Part shown: positions 1 to 7,615 of the stretch, one piece after another
Layout: every line of letters begins with the position of its first letter
How positions within the stretch are numbered: position 1 is the stretch's first letter
Assembly: GCA_002811675.1 (NCBI GenBank)
Contig: PDIM01000016.1
Coordinates: 147,696-192,369, forward strand
Length of the DNA stretch: 44,674 nucleotides
From: Ichthyosporea sp. XGB-2017a
Lineage: Eukaryota; Opisthokonta; Ichthyosporea
Direction of reading: 5' to 3'
Made by a program: the position numbers and the translations under genes
The notes under the pieces: model-generated
Seen by the model: only the letters and a program-made list of their open reading frames with translations
The model's database searches: none
Told to the model about the DNA's origin: nothing

Positions 1-319
1 ATAGCTGTGTTTTTTTTTTCCGTTTTGGGGTCCTTTTTTGTGTAGTAAGGTTGATTGTGTGGACCATCTACTAAGAACAAGGGAGAGAGAGAGTTTGTCA
101 GAGTGCGTGGGATGAAAGTAATAGCTGTGTTTCCTTAAATTAAAGAAGATCATCATCCACTTTCCTTTTTTTTTAGTTCTATCCCTCTATTTATTTACAT
201 CCTCTTAGTTCCCCCCCTTTCCCCTGTATCCTCAAGTCCCACTTACCGCCCTTTGATTTGAAGATTGGTCCTTTTTTAGTTTATAAAGTGGTATTTGATA
301 GTTACAAGAAGAGATATAG
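1..319 (+). other. 5' flank of the first gene
   Basis: No gene is visible here. The stretch is pyrimidine-rich, with T and C runs typical of promoters and 5' UTRs across this window. A 12-base word, atagctgtgttt, occurs at the very start and again near position 120. The end of any gene to the left cannot be judged. Confidence 0.4.
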
Positions 320-2551
320 ATGATTGAAAATAGTAGTATGTTCCATACTCCACACCAAAAAATAGCAGTTTTGGGATCTCCCATTATTGCTGGCAATTTT
401 GGGGAGCTGATATTTGCAAATAACTTTAGATTTTATGACAATCTCAAGCTAGAGATTGTTGCACTCACTTCACCGAAGGATGTAAAAACGGGAGCTCGTA
501 GGAAGAGACTGGAGCATGGTCGGATAGATCTTGTTCCGGACAGAACAGTTTTGTGGGAGGTTACTTTTAAATTAGCAAAAGGAGAGAATCAGCCTGAAGA
601 GTATACCATTGAAGTGAGAAGAATGAGAGAATGTACAAAGACAAGTGAAGCCTGTCACGGTGAACTTATTTTCATGGGTAAGCCAAAAAATCAAAAAAGT
701 TTCCGTGGTCAGAAGCTACGGAAGGGAAGCTTCATTCCAAAACTTGATAATCTTGGGTTTCGCTGTAATTGTACCTCTTCTCTTCGTAAGGGTCATCACA
801 GGACTGAAGCTTACTGTTGGGCCAAAGGGGAGGAGTTGATCAGTAATTGTTTTGTCATACGTGGTAGACCGACTGGGTCGAAGAGGCCAAGGCCAGAAGT
901 CATACTTCCTGCCTCATATTCAAAAGTGAATATGCCAGCATCGTATCAGTTCAGTTTTGACTGCAAATATGAAAAGGGGGAAGATCCTCACAATCCTCAC
1001 AGTCATCATGCATACGCGGATCGTTTTCAATCACCTGTACATATGGTCTCACCTGCACCCGAAACACATGGCCACATGCACCCACAGCTTCACCCTCAAT
1101 ATGAAGCTGAAGCTTATGGTCATCGAGGTGTAAAAATTGCTAGGAAAATGAATCCGCCCATGGGGGCTATGGAAAATGGAATGCCTGCGCCTTATAGAGA
1201 ATATGCTGGTGGAAGTAGACGCCCAAGTCAAACTATTCCAACTATTGCAGGTCCCCAGATGATGAGAAGACCCAGTACACCGATGGGAACCCCACAAGTT
1301 GTTGAAGAGGGGTATTCAGTACCTTCCGAGCGTCCAATTGCACCAAGAGGTTCTGGAGATGATGGGAATTATCATGATATGAAACCTGCTTATGTCGAAC
1401 CCCATCGCCGTGAGAGGCCCCCTGTTGAAGAATACCACGCTGGAATGCATCCACACCCGCATCATTTACCAGTTCAGCGGGATGAAAGGTACGGTTATGC
1501 GCCTTCTGAGTATGGATATAGAAGACATTTTGAAGAAAGCCCAATCCCTCAGCATGGGATACCCAATGGTAGAGATATGAACAATATGAATGACAGAGAG
1601 GCCCCTTATCGTGTGCCTTCCGAGTACGGACCTCACCACGATGAAATGATGAATCGGCAAATGGAAATGCAGAGACATACCGTCGAAGCCCAGCGGCAGC
1701 AAGAATTGTACCGCATGCAAGAGCAGCGAATGCAAAAGCAAAAAGCGTCTCAAGCCCACGAAGCCATGAAAGCAAGAGCAATTTATCATGCTCAACAAAT
1801 GGAAGCAGAAGCCCGCCTTAAGGCTCAGGCCCATGCCGAGGTGGAAGCACGCTTAAAGGCTCGTCAGCAGATTGCAAATTCATATGCGTTTGAAAATGAA
1901 AGAAGAAGCCGATTGAAAGCGATGGAAGATACGCACACACAGCTAAGTCACAGAAGACAAAGCCCTCACCAACCTAATGCGGCCCATCATGCCACTGCAC
2001 CTGCTCCATCTGAGTCATTTCCTTCGGACACAGAAGTACCTTCTTATGCAAGACATGAAAAATCGCCTCATACAGCCAGCAGGACTACCTCATACACGTC
2101 AAATACCTCCCCTGTTGCCGAAGCACCAGTAGAAGCCAAGGTTGAAGTTGCCCCTGAAGTCCCGCCTGAAGTTGTACCTAAAAACAAAGTGGAAGCCAAA
2201 AGTGAAATTAAGGCTGAAATTAAAGCCGAGGTGAAAGCTGATGTGGAGACCGAAGGTTCGATGGCAACTCAAGACAAAACTGTAACTGAAATCAAAACTG
2301 AAGTAAAGAACGAAGTGAAGCCGGAGATGAAGGCTGAAATAGAGAAGACTGAAAAAGAAAAAACTGAAACAGAATCTTCTTTGCCTTCGCCTGTACCTGC
2401 TTCGGCTTCAGCCTCCACCTCAGGGTCAATTTCGGGCTCTACCACTTTGCCTCCTAGCTCCGAAACCGAAAAGCCTAAAATAATCACAGATCCAAAAGAC
2501 CCTAATTTCAATGTGCAGGACGCCGCTGGAGTCCTTTTGAGTCTCTGTTAA
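320..2551 (+). CDS. Unknown protein with basic N-terminal domain, coiled coil and Glu/Lys repeats
   Basis: This is a single-exon 743-residue protein that I do not recognise. Residues 1-210 look globular: alternating hydrophobic strands, several cysteines (for example RCNC near residue 147) and many Arg/Lys. The region ends in a basic cluster, GSKRPRPE near residue 186, which resembles a nuclear localisation signal. Residues 210-440 are His-, Met- and Pro-rich and disordered. About 440-535 is a Gln/Glu/Arg/Ala-rich coiled coil. About 610-700 holds imperfect EIKAEVK-type repeats, followed by a Ser/Pro tail. The protein ends in a hydrophobic AAGVLLSLC motif. The ATG at 320 is the first in frame; a second Met at residue 7 is an alternative start. 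An AATAAA lies 66 nt past the stop. A nuclear DNA-binding or chromatin role is inference from composition only. Confidence 0.85.
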   Translation: MIENSSMFHTPHQKIAVLGSPIIAGNFGELIFANNFRFYDNLKLEIVALTSPKDVKTGARRKRLEHGRIDLVPDRTVLWEVTFKLAKGENQPEEYTIEVRRMRECTKTSEACHGELIFMGKPKNQKSFRGQKLRKGSFIPKLDNLGFRCNCTSSLRKGHHRTEAYCWAKGEELISNCFVIRGRPTGSKRPRPEVILPASYSKVNMPASYQFSFDCKYEKGEDPHNPHSHHAYADRFQSPVHMVSPAPETHGHMHPQLHPQYEAEAYGHRGVKIARKMNPPMGAMENGMPAPYREYAGGSRRPSQTIPTIAGPQMMRRPSTPMGTPQVVEEGYSVPSERPIAPRGSGDDGNYHDMKPAYVEPHRRERPPVEEYHAGMHPHPHHLPVQRDERYGYAPSEYGYRRHFEESPIPQHGIPNGRDMNNMNDREAPYRVPSEYGPHHDEMMNRQMEMQRHTVEAQRQQELYRMQEQRMQKQKASQAHEAMKARAIYHAQQMEAEARLKAQAHAEVEARLKARQQIANSYAFENERRSRLKAMEDTHTQLSHRRQSPHQPNAAHHATAPAPSESFPSDTEVPSYARHEKSPHTASRTTSYTSNTSPVAEAPVEAKVEVAPEVPPEVVPKNKVEAKSEIKAEIKAEVKADVETEGSMATQDKTVTEIKTEVKNEVKPEMKAEIEKTEKEKTETESSLPSPVPASASASTSGSISGSTTLPPSSETEKPKIITDPKDPNFNVQDAAGVLLSLC

Positions 2552-2616
2552 TAACAACTATATTCTATTCTTTATTTTTACAAAAATGCAACATTGTAAG
2601 TTTTAACTTGAAGCAA

Positions 2617-2622
2617 AATAAA
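2617..2622 (+). promoter_or_regulatory. Probable poly(A) signal AATAAA
   Basis: A canonical AATAAA lies 66 nt downstream of the stop of the unknown protein at 320-2551, in an A-rich stretch. The match is exact, but its use is inferred. Confidence 0.4.
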
Positions 2623-3719
2623 ATATATCTGCAAAAAGTAAAAAGGATCGATTTTGAAATGAAAACTAGAATAAGCACTCGTTGCTATAAATACTTGAAA
2701 ACTAACAGTGGTCCAGACCCTTGAACAATATCTAAACAGAGTTGGGTAATTGGTCGGTAACAGGTGTACATGTTGTGTTGATGAAAAAAGTTCTTCAGTT
2801 CGCGTGTCATGCATGATGATCAAATGGGCCAATTACTCGAGCCCCTCCGGCCTCCACACCCTAAGCACCGATTGATTGATTAGCTATGTAGCTGTAGCCT
2901 GTACGTACGTCCGCGCGATACTCACTTTTACCAACAACAAATCGCCTCGTGGCCATGAACATTGTAAATCGAGGATTGAGTAGCTGACGGGCTCCTAAAT
3001 ATATCTGAAACTAATGTCTGGCCAAGTCTCCGTGTTTACTAAAAAAAACCTCATTTTCTATTGTAACGTATCATGTACATAGTTGAAATATCACAACCTC
3101 ATGCACCAGTTTTTCCCAAAGATATGAAATTTCATAATAAATAACTAATAAATAACATAGTACATAATAATAATAATTATAAAAATAACTCCACATCAAC
3201 AATTGCAACGAATTACAACCTGGAAAAAAGCCCAATTTCAATTTTATAATAAATAATTACCAAGGAGATGGGGATGGTTATTACAGTACTACTGTACATG
3301 ATGTTTCCTCATTCCCAAATTAGCAGGCCTCCTGCCTTATACAAAAATCCTCGGGTAGAGACGACGTACTCGAAAGAACAAATATATCCTATGGTGATTC
3401 AATTTAAGGTTGCGGGACATAAATATATAATAATACTATTTTGAATTTAAAACCCCCCATCATGGACTACACAATTAGAAAACGAGGTCAAATAAAAGCC
3501 TGGGCACGGGCAGCGGTCCAAGTCAAAGAAATATAATAATGATGAACCATTATTGACAGAGAGGACAAAACTTTCGAGGGGTTACAAAGCTATAGAGTTC
3601 TAATATTATAATACATTGCATGGGCTCTTGCCAGCACCGAACTGCAGAACAAGCCGCGGCCACACCATAAACTGAAACCAGCAATCTATTGTGCTTTTCC
3701 GCGTGCTAAGAAGCACAAC
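2623..3719. other. Intergenic region, no gene seen
   Basis: This is AT-rich non-coding sequence with several tacgtacg-like short palindromes and runs of TAA/ATA around 3130-3180 and 3420-3440. A 24-codon ATG ORF at 3462-3536 is too short to support. I see no tRNA, snRNA or conserved protein signature. Confidence 0.4.
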
Positions 3720-3857
3720 ATGGCAACCTTTTCTGAAAGGCTGTCACGGCTTTTTAATCAACTGTGGGAAAAGATAACACGACAAATGACGGATTGCATT
3801 CTATCTTCATTTGCACATGAAATTGACCATGTGCAGTACCGTTTGGCTACGTTATGA
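3720..3857 (+). CDS. Candidate small ORF, 45 residues
   Basis: An ATG in good context (aacATGG) opens a 45-codon ORF ending in TGA. It starts MATFSERLSRLFNQLWEKIT and continues with mixed, protein-like composition (Trp, Cys, His, Asp, Gln), unlike the low-complexity surroundings. The first 25 residues form an amphipathic basic helix pattern (hydrophobic at 4, 8, 11, 12, 15, 16, 19). I know of no homolog. It stands alone between a gene on the left and the inverted-repeat pair on the right, and could be a small protein, an exon of an unseen gene, or chance. Confidence 0.3.
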   Translation: MATFSERLSRLFNQLWEKITRQMTDCILSSFAHEIDHVQYRLATL

Positions 3858-4292
3858 TATCTCGATGGGACAGGGTGGCTTTAAGATATCATTCCATTGT
3901 TACCGTCCTTCTCCCACACTCCACAATACAACCTGAGACCATGGTTTGAACGCATTATCAGTGCGTAAAGGTATAATTACTGTATTCTGCAAAGTACTTG
4001 TTTTATTCCAGCTCATATAAGGGAAACAATTTGATATTTAGAGAGCTTAACCTTAACTCGGAATTCTTCGAAGGTGAAAGATTAACACACAAGTCATTCC
4101 ATCCTCATTTTGCTCTATGGATTCTTTTTGGGAGAGGAATCACGTTTTTACGTCCTCCGAAGAATAACTTCTTTGAAAACAAGTACAGTGACGAAGGAGT
4201 ACAAGTGACATTTAAGTTTATCCAAAATATTCCGAAATATGCCATAGCATGTTCCCGTGTTATACTGAATACCCTTTCTGAATGGCTTTCGA
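3858..4292. other. Intergenic region with unconvincing overlapping ORFs
   Basis: Both strands carry open frames of 66 to 108 codons over 3998-4324. They overlap each other and neither has a recognisable signature or biased composition, so I do not call a gene. The region would be the 3' flank of the minus-strand membrane protein gene at 4482-4865. Confidence 0.3.
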
Positions 4293-4481
4293 CTATTTTA
4301 AACAAGACAAAGGGCTTTGAATAAGTTCAACCCCGCCAGACGGGTAGGAGGTACGTACAAACCAAAGGGAACGCTGCATTCTCTCCATTTGCTTCATCTT
4401 TTCTTCCCATTCCGAAAACTTCCTTGTGGAAGTCAACTTGCAGTCTTCAACGTACTTTCGCTGTTGAATCCTAGGAAGAAA
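4293..4481 (-). other. In-frame open extension downstream of the TAG of the left paralog
   Basis: Directly after the TAG at 4482-4484, the same minus-strand frame stays open for 62 codons before the next TAG at 4293. The translation has ordinary protein composition, including a Lys/Glu/Met amphipathic stretch (FSEWEEKMKQMERMQRSLW). It shows no similarity to the C-terminus of the right-hand paralog. It may be a lost or read-through C-terminus, or chance. A spliced alternative would need an 18-nt intron (gt...ag) over the stop, far below the 64-200 nt seen elsewhere in the window. Confidence 0.3.
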
Positions 4482-4865
4482 CTACAACTTTTCTTCGACG
4501 GTTTTCTCTTCCATTTTAACATCACCAGAATCTTCTTCTTTCAGCACTTCGTCTTCCTCTTCCTCTGCCTCTTCGTCTTCCTTTGCCTCTTCGTCTTCCT
4601 TCACCCCTTTGTCTTCCTTCACCCCTTCCTTTACCTCTTCCTTTTCTTTTACCTCTTCCTTTTCTTTTACCTCTTCCTTTTCTTTTACCTCTTCCTTTTC
4701 TTTTACCTCTTCCTTTTCTTTTACCTCTTCCTCTGATATTGTGTTCTCACATGTAGGGAATACAATGCCGACACCTCCAACCATAAGGGAAACAACAACA
4801 GCAAAAAAGCTAACCCAACAGGAAGCAAACCTAGATACTAGGCCTAGTTCTCTAAGAATCTCCAT
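4482..4865 (-). CDS. Small single-pass membrane protein, left member of an inverted paralog pair
   Basis: The protein has 127 residues. The N-terminus (MEILRELGLVS) is followed by one hydrophobic segment at about residues 14-36, with VSLMVGGVGIVF. The rest is highly charged Glu/Lys sequence with five KEKEEV hexapeptides and then KEDEE-type repeats. The partner at 5610-6041 shares the start (MEI..GLVS), the membrane segment (VGG.xIVF then CE.T) and a late motif (EEKT[VI]EE), so the two are paralogs. The 140 bp upstream of each is identical. The family is unknown, and the charged tail probably faces the cytosol. The repeat tract (18-bp units) should vary in length between strains. The frame ends at a TAG with an open extension beyond it, so truncation is possible. 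Confidence 0.6.
   Translation of the reverse strand: MEILRELGLVSRFASCWVSFFAVVVSLMVGGVGIVFPTCENTISEEEVKEKEEVKEKEEVKEKEEVKEKEEVKEKEEVKEGVKEDKGVKEDEEAKEDEEAEEEEDEVLKEEDSGDVKMEEKTVEEKL
4631..4738. repeat. 18-bp coding minisatellite, about six copies
   Basis: The unit ttacctcttccttttctt repeats with an 18-bp period from 4631; the copies starting at 4631, 4649, 4667, 4685 and 4703 are identical, and the last (4721) is degenerate. On the minus strand it encodes KEKEEV hexapeptides in the left paralog. An 18-bp unit preserves the frame when copy number changes. Confidence 0.9.
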
Positions 4866-4903
4866 GATTAAGACTAAGCCTTTAAAAGTGCTTATCTGGC
4901 TTC

Positions 4904-5043
4904 AGATGCGCTATAAGATCTTCACGATATTTGAGTTCTTGCTAGCAGACGAGCCAAAAATGAATTTCCACAATCCTTTTATCCCCAAATTCTTTTAGAC
5001 ATTTTTTTGAAGGGAAAAGCAAAGGAATTTCCACTTTTTGTTT
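4904..5043 (+). repeat. Inverted repeat, left arm (140 bp)
   Basis: This arm is the exact reverse complement of 5433-5572 over all 140 positions by direct reading. It starts about 38 bp upstream of the ATG of the minus-strand paralog and so covers its promoter and 5' UTR. Weaker similarity continues outward into both coding regions. Confidence 0.9.
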
Positions 5044-5432
5044 CAAGTTTCAACACAAATTCCTGCGTCTTTATTTTGTGGTTATTTACTTTGGTTATTT
5101 GTAAATAACCGTTATTTTTCGGTTTTTTGGCAAGGCGAGGATGCAAAAAAGCTACGAGGCTGAAAAAAAAAATCAGGATCTGAAAAATCTGAAAATTTTG
5201 GGGAAAAAGTGGAAAAAGGAAAAAGGGCAAAATTTTGGTTTTTTGGTAGGAAAAAAAAAAGTCTTCACGGTTTTTATAAAAAGGTCCTTTTCTAGAGGCT
5301 TTCACCAAAAAATAACCAAAGAAATAAGAATAACCGCAAAGTAAAGAGGCTGGAAAAAACAAAAAGTGGAAGTCAAAAAAGCAGGGAGCAAAAAAGTGGA
5401 AGTCAAATAATTTATAATTTGCAATTGGGGAA
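5044..5432. other. Spacer between inverted-repeat arms; shared divergent promoter region
   Basis: These 389 bp separate the arms. The spacer is A/T-rich, with an 'aaaaagtgg' word repeated several times near 5210, 5360, 5391 and 5438, and short inverted words (ggttatt / aataacc) near 5090-5120 and 5320. Open frames on both strands here are low-complexity Lys/Phe-rich and not believable genes. The spacer probably holds the divergent promoters. Confidence 0.45.
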
Positions 5433-5572
5433 AAACAAAAAGTGGAAATTCCTTTGCTTTTCCCTTCAAAAAAATGTCTAAAAGAATTTGGGGATAAAAG
5501 GATTGTGGAAATTCATTTTTGGCTCGTCTGCTAGCAAGAACTCAAATATCGTGAAGATCTTATAGCGCATCT
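5433..5572 (-). repeat. Inverted repeat, right arm (140 bp)
   Basis: This arm is the exact reverse complement of 4904-5043 and ends 37 bp before the ATG of the plus-strand paralog. The flanking 5573-5609 is similar but no longer identical to its partner. Confidence 0.9.
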
Positions 5573-5609
5573 AAAGCCAGATTAGCAGTTAAAAGTGTTA
5601 ATCTTAATC

Positions 5610-6041
5610 ATGGAGATTTTTGGAAAACAAGGCCTGGTGTCTTGGCTAGTGCCTTGGTTTGTTTCCGCCTTTGTCAATATTTTTACTTTTGTTGTTTCAG
5701 TTGCGGTTGGTGGTATTAGCATTGTTTTCCTCCCTGGATGTGAAAAAACAGTCTTTGAGGACGATATTGCAAAGGAAAAGACGAAGGGAAAGAATTCTTC
5801 TGATGACAAAGTGGAAGAGAAAACCATTGAAGAAGTTCCTACTGCTGTCGCAGATACCGAGGAAGCAGCAACTACTCAGACTGCAGAGACTGAGGAAGAA
5901 GATCCCGATACACGTGTACTTAAACGTCTCACCTGTCATGACGGTAGGTGTTATATATCTCGGGCGGAAAGAGGCTGTGTGAAGCTCCATAACCATTTCT
6001 TTGTTGAGAATGGGCGGCCGATGATCCATCTTCACACATAA
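5610..6041 (+). CDS. Small single-pass membrane protein, right member of an inverted paralog pair
   Basis: The protein has 143 residues from the ATG at 5610, which aligns with the start of the minus-strand paralog. One long hydrophobic segment runs over about residues 10-40 (FVNIFTFVVSVAVGGISIVF). A Lys/Glu/Thr-rich segment follows with EEKTIEE, then an acidic stretch. The C-terminus is ordered-looking, with two cysteines, several His and aromatic residues (RLTCHDGRCYISRAERGC, then HNHFFVENGRP). The partner lacks both this C-terminal part and its KEKEEV repeats are absent here. I know of no family. The near-identical 5' region and diverged coding region point to duplication by inversion with later conversion of the promoter arms. 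Confidence 0.65.
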   Translation: MEIFGKQGLVSWLVPWFVSAFVNIFTFVVSVAVGGISIVFLPGCEKTVFEDDIAKEKTKGKNSSDDKVEEKTIEEVPTAVADTEEAATTQTAETEEEDPDTRVLKRLTCHDGRCYISRAERGCVKLHNHFFVENGRPMIHLHT

Positions 6042-6766
6042 ATTGTGGTACCCAAAACTTCCTTTAATCCTTGCCCGCTCCTTTTAAAATGCACCTCAAG
6101 TTTCAACAACCTTCTCAATCCCTTTCATCATCCAATCGGTCCAAATACCCTCTTCGATTCTTTCAAAAAACTCCCATCAACTAATTCAAACAAACTCTTT
6201 CCCTATATATACGTACACGGACGAGAAGTTTATACCTTTTATGACAATTTAAACCAAATAAAATTCACCTTTGCCACTGAAATTAAATGCTTGAAGAAAT
6301 AATTCGAGCTGCTTGCATGAGCCTTGAACTGAGCTCCTCAAGCAGAGTCGATAGTACTATTGTACATTATAGTACTCTCAAGCCCCAACTCTCAAACAAT
6401 ATTTAGGAAAGGTAAAATTAAGGCAATTGTACTACAGTGCGGTAGCAGCTCGGCGCTTCTTGTTGCAGTAGTACGTACTTGGCCGGTGGTTGCGAGAGAG
6501 TTAGGGCTTTGATGAAAAGGGTACTATACTATGTAGCGCCATGTACCTCGATTATCATATAAGGAAGGTAATAATTCTGTCATTAGGTGTTGTGCACGTG
6601 GTTATTAAGGGTGCTCCTTATAGTCGCACTGTAGATCTATTCATCTGGATTTGGTTTCTATAGTGATTTTTGGTTCACGGTTATTTGTGCCATAACTTTT
6701 TCTTTTCTTTTTCGTATTTATTGTCTTTCTTGGTTGTCTTTCTTGGTTGTCTTTCTTGATCTTCGC
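6042..6766. other. Intergenic region upstream of the UBX gene
   Basis: There is no convincing gene. An 85-codon frame at 6045-6302 has no family signature. A short perfect hairpin (agtactat / atagtact, 8-bp arms) lies near 6352-6375, and several gtacgtac words occur. A directly repeated tggttgtctttct sits just before the UBX gene start near 6731-6757. Confidence 0.4.
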
Positions 6767-7561
6767 ATGAAGAGAGATATCAAGGAAGTGAGAATGGGTG
6801 GTGAAGGAGCAGTATCAACAGTAATTAAAGCTTCTTCCTCGACCTTGCCAACGGAACCGGCTCCCGGCCGCGGGGAGAGTGATGAAAGTGTAAGAAGAGG
6901 GAATCGCCGTACACATTCATTGGGAATGCCTATGTCTAATCCTGGGGTGGTGGGGAAAGGTCGAGGTATGGAAAAAACGCCTGTTCCCCCGGCCCATAAA
7001 GATCAGAAAAGGGGGCCATCTCCACGGAAACAAAGGCTATTAAAAAATAGATCTGTAAATATTCGATTATCCAAATTTGAGCCCCTTCCGGGAATACGAC
7101 AGCAGAAGGCAGAAGGGTCTGATACAAATGCACATAAGGAAGTAGCAGCTACATATTTTGCTGATAATACTGACAATAACGTTAGTGGGATAGCGGAAAT
7201 ATCTGATCTCGTCTCTATAGTACACATAAGCTCTGAGTCTGCGCACGTTGAAGAACAGGTACCAGAAATTCCCGTTGGTCAGTCTGAAACTGCTCCGACC
7301 TCTGAAGAAGACAACCAACAAGAAGAATGGGAACTGGCCATTAAACTTTTAGATGGCTCCCGCATCGTAGAAAGTTTTCAAAGCAGCGATAGTTTGGGTG
7401 AGATTATTTCAAGGGTTGAAATGAGCACAGGGAACTGCATCCCTCGTCCATGTATAGTGTATAGTAACGAGGTTCCAATAAGAAAATTTGTCAATCTTCA
7501 ACAAAGCTTAAGGGAAGCTGGCCTTTCCAACAAAGCTGTTATTGGGTTGATGCAACCTTAA
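6767..7561 (+). CDS. UBXN10: UBX-domain protein, UBXN10-like
   Basis: The protein has 264 residues from the ATG at 6767; a second ATG at 6794 is an alternative start. Residues 1-185 are disordered and basic, then acidic. The last 75 residues form a UBX fold: WELAIKLLDGSRI, then a helix (SLGEIISRVE), then EVPIRKF, then SLREAGLSNKAVIGL. UBX domains bind the AAA ATPase p97/VCP through a loop that is usually FPR; here it is VPI, close to the EVPRRRF of animal UBXN10 as I remember it. UBXN10 localises to cilia and links p97 to IFT-B. The size (about 280 in human) and layout (disordered, then C-terminal UBX) also fit. The gene is convergent with the WD40 gene, 54 bp away. The family is fairly sure; orthology is probable. 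Confidence 0.65.
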   Translation: MKRDIKEVRMGGEGAVSTVIKASSSTLPTEPAPGRGESDESVRRGNRRTHSLGMPMSNPGVVGKGRGMEKTPVPPAHKDQKRGPSPRKQRLLKNRSVNIRLSKFEPLPGIRQQKAEGSDTNAHKEVAATYFADNTDNNVSGIAEISDLVSIVHISSESAHVEEQVPEIPVGQSETAPTSEEDNQQEEWELAIKLLDGSRIVESFQSSDSLGEIISRVEMSTGNCIPRPCIVYSNEVPIRKFVNLQQSLREAGLSNKAVIGLMQP

Positions 7562-7615
7562 ATTGCATTGCTTTGAAAGCCCAAAATATGACATTTTCAT
7601 TCACAGAATCAATAT

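Noticed and set aside
1242-1781. 179-codon minus-strand open frame
   Set aside because: It is a shadow of the 743-residue plus-strand gene, with no family signature.
3462-3536. 24-codon ATG ORF (starts MDYTIRKRGQ)
   Set aside because: It is too short and isolated, with no splice partner or homolog that I can see.
4482-4484. Non-standard genetic code with TAG as sense
   Set aside because: TAG ends the CFAP144 and TAF12-like genes, and TAA and TGA end others, so all three stops are in use.
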